Shown piece after piece: positions 53,883-61,532 of a stretch of DNA of 64,000 nt (its first letter is position 1; every line of letters begins with the position of its first letter). Source of the DNA: CAZOOK01 sp964581385 (GTDB lineage Bacteria; Pseudomonadota; Gammaproteobacteria; Nevskiales; Nevskiaceae); contig CAZOOK010000014.1 in the NCBI GenBank assembly GCA_964581385.1, forward strand, positions 62,001-126,000. Reading direction: 5' to 3'. Below the pieces are notes generated by a model. That model ran no database searches and had not been told where the DNA came from. It worked only from the letters and a program-made list of their open reading frames with translations. The position numbers were made by a program, and so were the translations under genes.

Positions 53883-54857
53883 ATGCGCATTTTCTCGAAT
53901 GTCCCGAAAATCGATTTCATGGCCCAGCGCCGGACGGGATTGGTGCTGTCGTCCGTGCTCAGCATCGTCTCGATCCTGCTGATCGTATTTCACGGACTCA
54001 ACTTCGGCATCGACTTCACCGGCGGCGTCATCGTCGAAGTCGCGTATCCGCAGAGCGTGCAGCTCGACACCGTGCGCGGTGCGCTGAAAGGGGCTGGCTA
54101 CGACAACGCCATCCTCCAGTACTTCGGAACGACGTCCGACGTGCTGATCCGCCTGCCGCCGGCTAAGGGGTCGAGCACCGCTGAAAGCAGCTCGAAAATC
54201 ATGGCCGCGCTCGGTGCCGAGCAGGGCTGCAAGCCCGCCGATCGTGCCAGCAAGACCTGCGTGACGCGCATCGACTTCGTCGGCCCGCAGGTCGGTGAGG
54301 AGCTGACCGTCAACGGCACGCTGGCGATGCTGGCCGCGTTCGCGATGATCGCGATGTACATCGCGTTCCGCTTCGAGTGGAAGTTCTCCGCCGGCGCGAT
54401 CGCCGCGCTCGTCCATGACGCGCTGATGGTCGTCGGCTTCCTATCGGCGACGCAAGTCGAGTTCGACCTGACCACGCTGGCCGCCATCCTGGCGCTGATC
54501 GGCTACTCCAACAACGAAACCATCGTCATCTTCGACCGCGTGCGTGAGAACCTCATCACCCTGCGCAAGGCGACCATCTTCGAAGTCGTAAACCTGTCAG
54601 TGAACCAGACGCTGTTGCGCTCGGTCATCACCCACTTGACGACGCTGCTGGTGTGTACCGCGCTCTTGACGCTTGGCGGCCCCAGCGTGCACAGCTTCGC
54701 AATCGCGATGATCGTCGGCGTCGTCGTTGCGACTTATTCGTCGATCTACATCTCCACCGGTCTGGCCGTCGCGCTCGGCATCTCGCGCGAAGACCTGCTG
54801 CCGCCTAAAGATGACGGTACGCACATCGACAAGCGTGGGGATGGGGCGGTAGTTTAA
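53883..54857 (+). CDS. secF: Protein translocase subunit SecF
   Basis: 324 residues. Family motifs are GLNFGIDFTGGVIVEVAYP near the N-terminus, the membrane segment with VGFLSATQVEFDLTTLAAIL, and IGYSNNETIVIFDRVRENL. The last membrane pair ends VATYSSIYISTGLAVALG. It pairs with SecD. A tight operon yajC-secD-secF is seen. Confidence 0.97.
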   Translation: MRIFSNVPKIDFMAQRRTGLVLSSVLSIVSILLIVFHGLNFGIDFTGGVIVEVAYPQSVQLDTVRGALKGAGYDNAILQYFGTTSDVLIRLPPAKGSSTAESSSKIMAALGAEQGCKPADRASKTCVTRIDFVGPQVGEELTVNGTLAMLAAFAMIAMYIAFRFEWKFSAGAIAALVHDALMVVGFLSATQVEFDLTTLAAILALIGYSNNETIVIFDRVRENLITLRKATIFEVVNLSVNQTLLRSVITHLTTLLVCTALLTLGGPSVHSFAIAMIVGVVVATYSSIYISTGLAVALGISREDLLPPKDDGTHIDKRGDGAVV

Positions 54858-54930
54858 GGCGATAGCTTGCGGTTCAAACCCGCGTAGAGGTGAGCAGGCC
54901 GGTCAAACGCTCCGTCTGGGATATGTTGAC

Positions 54931-55818
54931 CTATTGCTTGAGCGCCGCGTGAGAAACATGGACTATCGTGTAGCTCTTTAGATGACCCTTCCGGCTGGTA
55001 TTTCTATAAACACGGCAGTGGACAACACTCCATTCATTTTTGTAGTCCTTGATCGCGTTGACGCTCAGACTGGCCACAATGAGCTGTACTGAATTATTCG
55101 AACGAGAAGTATCGGCTAACTCAAATGCAACCGGTCGTCCTTCTGTTGACACATATATGCGACCCTTGAACGTATTACTGTTGTAGCTTGATATTCGGCC
55201 AGAGATTACTTCCTGTTCCTGGTTCGTAAACACCTCATGGATGTACTCGTAGGTGTCATCGTTTAAGGTTCCACCGATCTTTGTTTCCGCGCCTAAGCGG
55301 AATGCGGTAATAGTTGCTTCCGTGGCAGTTCTCGTTTTTACAATTGGCCGATGAATATCAGTGATCGCTGTTGAACATTTCTCTATTAGCGCATCAACCT
55401 TGTGCTGTTCGATTTTTGGAATGGCTACATTTTTCGCTGCGTGCTCTTCATAAAGCTGCCCGAGCGATTTTTCATAGTCGACATGAAATCCCAAGCTTTC
55501 AGAAATAACGTAGTCGTAGACCGAGCGGACGATATTCCCGAGCGGGGTATCTTTAGGCGCTGTCCCGATAGTGTAAGCGCCAGCCAAAATCACCGCTGTT
55601 ATCTTCCAGCTACTGCTTTCAGTTGGAAGAGTAAGTATCTGCGCTCCTTTTAGGGCCGGCGCCTGTGTAATTATTTCGCCATTTAGTACAAGATGAGTTG
55701 TAAGAGCAAGTGAGCGCTGGAAGCCCATGAGTGCTTGCGCTGTATCGTACAGGTCGATCTGGTGGCTGTCGGCGCTCCGCCCACGATAGGACAGCGTAAT
55801 CCAAGCAGCACCATTCAT
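54931..55818 (-). CDS. Accessory hypothetical protein in an AT-richer patch
   Basis: 295 residues, not recognised with confidence. The N-terminal 60 residues read TLSYRGRSADSHQIDLYDTA and QALMGFQRSLALTTHLVLNG, and a short hydrophobic segment (ITAVILAGAYTIGTA) follows. The middle is helical and charged; the C-terminal 90 residues alternate beta-type residues (SSYNSNTFKGRIYVSTEGR, then VQLIVASLSVNAI). Base composition is clearly lower in GC than the neighbours, a sign of recent gain. Orphan genes of this kind often sit in defence or mobile islands, but no such function can be shown here. Confidence 0.6.
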   Translation of the reverse strand: MNGAAWITLSYRGRSADSHQIDLYDTAQALMGFQRSLALTTHLVLNGEIITQAPALKGAQILTLPTESSSWKITAVILAGAYTIGTAPKDTPLGNIVRSVYDYVISESLGFHVDYEKSLGQLYEEHAAKNVAIPKIEQHKVDALIEKCSTAITDIHRPIVKTRTATEATITAFRLGAETKIGGTLNDDTYEYIHEVFTNQEQEVISGRISSYNSNTFKGRIYVSTEGRPVAFELADTSRSNNSVQLIVASLSVNAIKDYKNEWSVVHCRVYRNTSRKGHLKSYTIVHVSHAALKQ

Positions 55819-55903
55819 CCCGTTCTCCTATGAAATGTCGTTAGCAATGACGCATGAAGCCGGCAATCAACCTCGTTCGCGTTGGTGATCGCGGTTCGGC
55901 GGC

Positions 55904-56476
55904 TCATCGGTGGAGTTTTGGTCGCGCCGGAGCCGATGCGGCTTCGCGCAGCGTCTTGCACACCTGCGCATATCGCTCGGATGCGTGGCCGGGTTCGGCT
56001 CGTGCCCAGCGGTCGACGCTATCGAAATTCACGGTTTGGCGTCGAATGATCTGTATGGCCTGTTCTACCCCCTGCCGGTCATTCCAGTGCAGGAACGCGG
56101 CGAGACGATCTTTGACCGCGTCAGTTGGCGTCAGTAGGCGCACGATGCCGGCTTCGGTTTGATGTTGCGCAACTTCCGATACTGGCGCATCGCCGATCAT
56201 CACCGGCCCAGCGGGAAACTCTACGCTGTACCGAGTTTCCGGATGTGTGAAGTGACGCCCTTTGCCGCGAGTGAAGCCGAGATTCGTCATTACCATTTCG
56301 ATCCCGCGCATGCCCTCGGACGTCACGAAATCCAGGTCGTAGGACTGGTAGGCGTTGTGGGAGTAGATCGACACCACCGCTCCGCCGCACAACACGGCCG
56401 CGATTCCGGCAGTGGCCAATGCATCCGATACCATCGCAGCCAGGTCTTCTAGCGATGTATCGGGACCAATGCTCAC
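55904..56476 (-). CDS. Nucleotidyltransferase-fold protein (AbiEii/TA-toxin-like)
   Basis: 190 residues. The N-terminal region has the nucleotidyltransferase-like pattern VLCGGAVVSIYSHNAYQSYD followed by LDFVT, that is a GG loop followed by DxD. The later part, RLLTPTDAVKDRLAAFLHW, is like the DUF1814/AbiEii substrate of several toxin proteins. It is directly downstream (10 bases) of a winged-helix regulator and is likely a pair with it. Whether it is a toxin, a minor antibiotic nucleotidyltransferase or a housekeeping enzyme is not decided. Confidence 0.65.
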   Translation of the reverse strand: MSIGPDTSLEDLAAMVSDALATAGIAAVLCGGAVVSIYSHNAYQSYDLDFVTSEGMRGIEMVMTNLGFTRGKGRHFTHPETRYSVEFPAGPVMIGDAPVSEVAQHQTEAGIVRLLTPTDAVKDRLAAFLHWNDRQGVEQAIQIIRRQTVNFDSVDRWARAEPGHASERYAQVCKTLREAASAPARPKLHR

Positions 56477-56486
56477 GCGCTAATCC

Positions 56487-56816
56487 TCACAGTGCCTTGC
56501 CGGTGCGCCGCGGGCGAGTGCGCTTCATGAACCAGCGTTCGCGGTCCACCGGGGGAACTAGCTTTAGGGCTTTTTCCAGCAGTGCGGAGAGCTCGGGACG
56601 CAGTGCATAGCGCGGATTCCAGGTGAATACCCGGGTACGCCCCTTGAGCTGGCTCACCAGCACGCCCTCTCTTTCAAGGCGCAAGAGCTGTTTTTGCACC
56701 ACACTGTGCGGCAACGCATAAGTCTGGCCGATAGCACGGGCGTAGCCCTCGCCGTAATTTTGCAGATACAGCAGCACTCGCCCGGCGGTTTCATTGCCAA
56801 AAATGGCGAGCATCAT
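56487..56816 (-). CDS. Winged-helix regulator, probable partner of the nucleotidyltransferase
   Basis: 109 residues. MMLAIFGNETAGRVLLYLQNY and ALPHSVVQKQLLRLEREGVLVSQLKGRTRVFTWNPRY form an ArsR/MarR-like winged helix whose wing carries LKGRTRVF. The C-terminus is basic. A 14-bp perfect palindrome plus a repeated half site lie at 56827-56855, immediately upstream of its start, and fit autoregulation. Order wHTH then nucleotidyltransferase fits a known class of toxin-antitoxin-like pairs (inference). Confidence 0.7.
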   Translation of the reverse strand: MMLAIFGNETAGRVLLYLQNYGEGYARAIGQTYALPHSVVQKQLLRLEREGVLVSQLKGRTRVFTWNPRYALRPELSALLEKALKLVPPVDRERWFMKRTRPRRTGKAL

Positions 56817-56820
56817 CTGC

Positions 56821-56859
56821 CTCCGAAGTAGGCCATATGGCCTCTAATGTAGGCCATTC
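56821..56859. promoter_or_regulatory. Palindromic operator upstream of the winged-helix gene
   Basis: 56828-56841 is a perfect 14-bp palindrome (AGGCCATATGGCCT). The half site TAGGCCAT (56827-56834) recurs at 56848-56855, 21 bases on, about two helix turns. Outer CCGAA (56821) and TTCGG (56855) also mirror each other. The cluster starts five bases from the ATG of the winged-helix gene and so is likely its operator. Confidence 0.7.
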
Positions 56860-56955
56860 GGAGACATTTTCCAAGGGGCGTACGCTTCTCCCTGAAGGTG
56901 ACAATTCTAAGCTGGAGTTTCTGACGGATTGGGTCTGCCGTCGTCGCACCACTCC

Positions 56956-57753
56956 CTATGACACGGTTCCTGACGCCTCGCTCAGCATCTGCGCCAGCAG
57001 CGGATGCAACTTCGGCGTCGCCGCCAGCACGTTCCCGGTCTTCAGAATATCGTCGCCGCCGTAGATTTCGCTGAGCATGCCGCCCGCTTCCTGCACGAGC
57101 ACGAGCCCGGCTGCGATGTCCCAAGGCTTCAGTCCGAGTTCCCAGAATCCATCGAGCCGGCCGGCAGCGACGTAGGCGAGGTCCAGTGCTGCCGAGCCGG
57201 CGCGGCGCACGCCGGCGGTGTGTTCGACGACTGCGCGCAGCATCGGCAGATAAACGTCGAGATTCTCCGCCCGGATCGGTACGCCGGTGCCGATCAGCGC
57301 GGAGTCGAGTTCGCGCGCGCCGCTGACGCGCATCCGACGGTTGTTGATCTGCGCGCCGGAGCCGCGCGAGGCGACGTAGAGGTCCTGCGTGCACGGTGCG
57401 TAGATCACGCCGTGCTCGAGCTTGCCGCGTACCTGGATGCCGATCGAGACCGCAAAGTGCGGTAGCTGGTGCAGGAAGTTGGTGGTGCCGTCGAGCGGAT
57501 CGATGATCCACAGCACTTCGTTGTCGCCGCTCTGTCCGCCTTCCTCGCCGAGCACGGCGTGCTGCGGATAGGCTTTGCGCACGATATCGATGATGGTGGC
57601 TTCGGCGTTGCGATCGACTTCGCTGACGAAATCGTTGCGCGTGCTCTTGCGCGTTACCTGGAGCTGATCGACGCGTTCAAGATTGCGCATGATCAGGTTG
57701 CCCGCCGCGCGTGCGGCGGATATTGCGATGTTGACGAGGGGATGCATCTGCAT
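56956..57753 (-). CDS. suhB: Inositol-1-monophosphatase
   Basis: 265 residues, matching SuhB (267). Metal-binding motifs are VLGEEGG, WIIDPLDGTTNFLHQLPHFAVSI and the late LKPWDIAAGLVLVQEAGG. SuhB dephosphorylates inositol monophosphate and also joins the rRNA antitermination complex. Start at MQMHPLVNIA; the Met at residue 3 is the more usual family start. It is divergent from trmJ, as in many gammaproteobacteria. Confidence 0.96.
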   Translation of the reverse strand: MQMHPLVNIAISAARAAGNLIMRNLERVDQLQVTRKSTRNDFVSEVDRNAEATIIDIVRKAYPQHAVLGEEGGQSGDNEVLWIIDPLDGTTNFLHQLPHFAVSIGIQVRGKLEHGVIYAPCTQDLYVASRGSGAQINNRRMRVSGARELDSALIGTGVPIRAENLDVYLPMLRAVVEHTAGVRRAGSAALDLAYVAAGRLDGFWELGLKPWDIAAGLVLVQEAGGMLSEIYGGDDILKTGNVLAATPKLHPLLAQMLSEASGTVS

Positions 57754-57859
57754 AGTTTCCGGCTTCCAGGCGCTAGTTTCCAGTCAGCGCTGGATCGGAG
57801 GCCTGCCAGTCCTGCGATAATCCGGCAATCACTTCTCCGGAAAGCCGCCACTGGAAACT

Positions 57860-58588
57860 GTGGAAACTGCAAATTCCTCGACGCAAGTGCGCATTGTGCT
57901 GGTCGGTACACAGCATCCGGGCAACATCGGTGCCGCGGCGCGCGCGATGAAAAATATGGGGCTCGCCGAGCTGGCGCTGGTGGCGCCGCGCGCGTTTCCG
58001 CATCACGAGGCGACGGCCATGGCGTCCAACGCAGACGATCTGCTCGATCGCGCGCAGGTTTACGCCACGCTCGCCGAGGCCGTCGCCGATTGCGCGCATG
58101 TGGTGGCGACGAGCGCACGGCCGCGCAGCATCTCGGTGCCGGTGATGACGCCCCGCGTCTGGGCCGGGCGCATGGCAGCCGGCGCGCTCGGTGGACGCGT
58201 CGCGCTGCTATTCGGCCGCGAACGCACGGGACTGACCAATCAGGAACTCGAGCTGGCGCAGGAAATCGTCGTTATCCCGACTGGCGGCGAGTACTCATCG
58301 CTGAATCTGGCGGCGGCTGTGCAAATTCTGACTTATGAGCTCTGCGCCGCAGCCGGCGGCGCGATTCCGCCGGGCGAGCCGCATCTGCCGGTCGACAGCG
58401 CCGAGATGGAACGCTTCTACTCGCACCTGGAGCGCGTGCTGGTAGCGACACGTTTTCTCGATCCGAGCAATCCGCGCTTGTTGATGCGGCGTCTGCGCCG
58501 GTTGTTCAGCCGCGCGGCGCCGGACGCGAACGAGGCCAGCATCCTGCGCGGCATTCTCACCTCGGTCGAGGAGCGCCTGCGCCGATGA
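57860..58588 (+). CDS. trmJ: tRNA (cytidine/uridine-2'-O-)-methyltransferase TrmJ
   Basis: 242 residues from a GTG giving METANSSTQVRIVLVGTQ. SPOUT-fold motifs are HPGNIGAAARAMKNMGL, then LFGRERTGLTNQELELAQ and IPTGGEYSSLNLAAAVQ, which form the trefoil knot. It methylates position 32 of tRNA. The C-terminal extension is typical of TrmJ. An ABC permease gene starts 10 bases after the stop, so it may share the transcript. Confidence 0.95.
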   Translation: METANSSTQVRIVLVGTQHPGNIGAAARAMKNMGLAELALVAPRAFPHHEATAMASNADDLLDRAQVYATLAEAVADCAHVVATSARPRSISVPVMTPRVWAGRMAAGALGGRVALLFGRERTGLTNQELELAQEIVVIPTGGEYSSLNLAAAVQILTYELCAAAGGAIPPGEPHLPVDSAEMERFYSHLERVLVATRFLDPSNPRLLMRRLRRLFSRAAPDANEASILRGILTSVEERLRR

Positions 58589-58598
58589 GGCGTTCGCG

Positions 58599-59522
58599 AT
58601 GCTGAGCTACGCGGCCAAGCGCCTGTTTGGCGCGGTGGCGACACTGCTGGTGCTGATTACGCTTGCGTTCTTTCTGATGCGCTCGGCGCCGGGCGGGCCG
58701 TTCGATCGCGAGCGCGCGCTGCCGCCCGAGATCGAGACAGCTTTGCAGCGTGCTTACCATCTCGACGAACCGTTGTGGCGCCAGTATCTGCGTTATCTCG
58801 GCGGTGTCGCGCATGGCGATCTCGGACCTTCGTTCCAGTATCCGGACTATCGCGTTTCCGAGCTGATCGCTGCCGGCGCGCCGGTGTCGCTGAAGCTCGG
58901 CGCGAGCGCGATGCTGTTGGCGATCATGTTCGGTGGCGCGGCCGGCGTGGGCGCCGCGCTGCGCCGCAACGGTCCGCTTGATCGCCTGCTGATGGTTGCC
59001 GCGCTGGCGGGGATTTCAGTGCCGAGCTACGTCGTCGCGCCGCTGCTGATTCTGGTCTTCGCCGTCGCACTCGGCTGGCTGCCGGCCGGTGGCTGGAGTG
59101 CGCATGGCTTCGGCGACGCGATTCTGCCCGTCGTCACGCTGGCGCTGCCGCAGATCGCATACATCGCGCGACTGATGCGTGCCTCGATGAGCGAAGCACT
59201 CGACGCCAACTTCATTCGCACCGCGCGCGCGAAAGGCTTGCCGATGCGACATATCGTCCTGCGTCACGCGATGCCGGCGGCGCTGATGCCGGTGCTGTCC
59301 TACCTCGGGCCGGCGGCGGCGGGCGTGGTCACCGGCTCCGTGGTCGTCGAGCAGATCTTCGGACTGCCGGGCATCGGCCGCTACTTCGTGCTGGCGGCGC
59401 TCAATCGCGATTACACGCTGGTGCTTGGTGTCGTGCTGTTCTATGGCGTGCTCACGCTAATGTTCAATCTGGTCGTCGATCTGTTGTACGGGGCACTCGA
59501 TCCGCGCGTGCGCTATGCGTGA
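58599..59522 (+). CDS. Oligopeptide-type ABC transporter permease, OppB/DppB-like
   Basis: 307 residues with six membrane helices. The N-terminal half has RSAPGGPFDRERALPPEIE, followed by the family loop EPLWRQYLRYLGGVAHGDLG. The EAA-type loop is MRASMSEALDANFIRTARAKGLP. It forms a heterodimer with the next gene's product. A substrate-binding protein is not in the window, so the substrate (peptides, nickel or other) is unknown. GCGATGCTG start fits, with the previous stop 10 bases off. Confidence 0.92.
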   Translation: MLSYAAKRLFGAVATLLVLITLAFFLMRSAPGGPFDRERALPPEIETALQRAYHLDEPLWRQYLRYLGGVAHGDLGPSFQYPDYRVSELIAAGAPVSLKLGASAMLLAIMFGGAAGVGAALRRNGPLDRLLMVAALAGISVPSYVVAPLLILVFAVALGWLPAGGWSAHGFGDAILPVVTLALPQIAYIARLMRASMSEALDANFIRTARAKGLPMRHIVLRHAMPAALMPVLSYLGPAAAGVVTGSVVVEQIFGLPGIGRYFVLAALNRDYTLVLGVVLFYGVLTLMFNLVVDLLYGALDPRVRYA

Positions 59523-60357
59523 CGTGCGTTCCCACCCGCGCAGGGACCGCACGCTGCTCGCGGCTGCGCTGGTCCTTGCGAGTATCGTGCTGCTGGTCAT
59601 CGCCGGTCCGCTGCTGAGTCCTTATGCGGTCGATGAAATCGATTTCGCCGGCGTTTGGGGCGCGGCGCCGGGTCTGGCGGCGGCGCACTGGTTCGGCACC
59701 GACGATCTTGGTCGCGACCTGTTCGTTCGCATCTGCGATGGGGGGCGCCTGTCGCTGCTGGTCGGGCTGGCCGCGTCGTCCGTTTCGCTGTTTATCGGCG
59801 TCGCCTGGGGTGCGATCGCGGGTTACTTCGGCGGACTGATCGATGCCGTGATGATGCGCATCGTCGATATCCTGTACGCGATGCCGTTCCTGTTTTTCGC
59901 GATCCTGCTGACGGTGTTGTTCGGTCGTCACATCGTGCTGATCTTCGCCGCCATCGGCGCGATCAACTGGCTCGACATGGCGCGCATCGTGCGCGGGCAG
60001 ACGCTGTCGCTGAAGCGGCGCGAGTTTGTCGAGGCGGCGATCGTCTCTGGCAGCGGTCCGCTGCACATCGTGTTCGCGCATATCGTGCCGAATCTGCTCG
60101 GCGTGATCGTCGTTTACCTGACACTGACGATTCCGCAGGCGATCCTGATCGAATCGTTCCTGAGTTTTCTGGGACTCGGCGTGCAGGAACCGCATACGAG
60201 CTGGGGCGCGCTGGTCAGCAATGGCGCGCAGGCGATGGAGGCGACGCCGTGGGCGCTGATCCTGCCGGCCGGCTTTCTGGCGGTGACGCTGCTGTGCCTG
60301 AATTTCATCGGCGACGGCCTGCGCGACGCGCTCGATGTGCGCGGAGTGCGGCGATGA
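59515..60357 (+). CDS. Oligopeptide-type ABC transporter permease, OppC/DppC-like
   Basis: 280 residues with six membrane helices. An N-terminal segment (ADLHWFGT-like AAHWFGTDDLGRDLFVRI) is the OppC motif; the EAA loop is VRGQTLSLKRREFVEAAIVSG. It overlaps the previous gene by eight bases and the next by four (ATGA). It forms the membrane channel with the OppB-like subunit. Confidence 0.93.
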   Translation: MRDVRSHPRRDRTLLAAALVLASIVLLVIAGPLLSPYAVDEIDFAGVWGAAPGLAAAHWFGTDDLGRDLFVRICDGGRLSLLVGLAASSVSLFIGVAWGAIAGYFGGLIDAVMMRIVDILYAMPFLFFAILLTVLFGRHIVLIFAAIGAINWLDMARIVRGQTLSLKRREFVEAAIVSGSGPLHIVFAHIVPNLLGVIVVYLTLTIPQAILIESFLSFLGLGVQEPHTSWGALVSNGAQAMEATPWALILPAGFLAVTLLCLNFIGDGLRDALDVRGVRR

Positions 60358-61340
60358 GTCCGACGACGAACCTGCTACGCGTCACTGACTTGAAGATCGC
60401 GTTCGACACGGCGCGCGGATTGCGCACCGCGGTTGACGGCATCAGCTTCGAACTGGCGGCCGGCGCGTCGCTCGCCATCGTTGGCGAATCGGGCAGCGGC
60501 AAGAGTCAGACGGCGCTGGCGATCATCGGTCTGCTGGCGGACAACGCACGCGTCGATGGCTCGATTGTCTTCGAAGAGCGCGAGTTGCTGGGCTTGCCGG
60601 AGTCTGAGCTGAATCGTCTGCGCGGCTCACGCATCGGCTTCGTATTCCAAGATCCGATGACTGCGCTGAATCCGTATTTAACGATCGGTATGCAGATGGC
60701 CGAAGTGCTGGAGCAGCATCGCGGCGCTTCGCGCGCGGCGGCGCTCGCCGAGTCCGCGCGCATGTTGGACGCGATGCGCATTCCGGCGGTGAGCGAGCGT
60801 CTGCGCGCGTATCCGCACGAGTTTTCCGGGGGCATGCGGCAGCGCGTGCTGATCGCAATGGCGCTGCTGGCGCGGCCGCGATTGCTGATTGCGGACGAGC
60901 CGACGACCGCGCTCGACGTTTCAGTGCAGGCGCAAATTCTGCGGCTCATCGGCGAGCTGCGTCGTGATCTCGGCACAGCACTGCTGTTGATTACGCACGA
61001 CCTCGGCGCGGTGGCAGATACCTGTGAAAATCTGTTCGTGACGTACGCCGGGCGTATGGTCGAGCGCGGTTCCACCAGCGCCGTGCTCACGCGGCCTGCG
61101 CATCCGTACACGATGGGTTTGTTGCGCGCGCGGCCGCGCATCGATGTCGCCAGAGAACGTCTGATCCCGATTCCGGGCACGCTGCCGGACGATGTGTCAC
61201 GGCTGGCCGGCTGCGCGTTCGCGCCACGCTGCGCAGAGGCCGAATCCTTCTGTCTGTCGCAGCGGCCGCCGCCTGCTCCGCTTGGGGAATCGCGAAGCAG
61301 TGCGTGTTTTCACGCCGAGCTTTTGCATCGAAAAGAGTAG
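60354..61340 (+). CDS. Oligopeptide-type ABC transporter ATPase, OppD/DppD-like
   Basis: 328 residues from the ATG that overlaps the permease stop. Walker A is GESGSGKSQ, the signature is EFSGGMRQRVLIAMAL, and Walker B is LLIADEPTTALD. The C-terminal Fe-S-like cysteine region of OppD (LAGCAFAPRCAEAESFCL) is present. The partner ATPase (OppF) and a binding protein are not seen downstream, since the next gene is a DUF1302 protein. Confidence 0.94.
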   Translation: MSPTTNLLRVTDLKIAFDTARGLRTAVDGISFELAAGASLAIVGESGSGKSQTALAIIGLLADNARVDGSIVFEERELLGLPESELNRLRGSRIGFVFQDPMTALNPYLTIGMQMAEVLEQHRGASRAAALAESARMLDAMRIPAVSERLRAYPHEFSGGMRQRVLIAMALLARPRLLIADEPTTALDVSVQAQILRLIGELRRDLGTALLLITHDLGAVADTCENLFVTYAGRMVERGSTSAVLTRPAHPYTMGLLRARPRIDVARERLIPIPGTLPDDVSRLAGCAFAPRCAEAESFCLSQRPPPAPLGESRSSACFHAELLHRKE

Positions 61341-61532
61341 CCCCCGTATCGCGATGATTTTGATTATTTCGTCACGGCACCCAAGGCGGTTGTGAACAAG
61401 ACTTAGGTCGCGTGTGCAAAAAAACGCTTGCGCGGCAAAAACATCTTCGGTTACTTTTTGGCGTTCCACAGCAACACACCGCCGCGTCAGTCCGCAGGGG
61501 GCTATGCGTGCCATGCAAAAGGGGAGACCGTC

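Noticed and set aside
54870..54885. A stretch after secF with GGTTCAAACCCGC, like a tRNA T-loop
   Set aside because: No acceptor, D- or anticodon-stem pairing could be drawn around it, so no tRNA is called.
61388..61410. TTGTGAACAAGACTTAGG, like the outer end of the MITE-like element
   Set aside because: Only nine bases match in a row, there is no second arm, and chance is a fair explanation.
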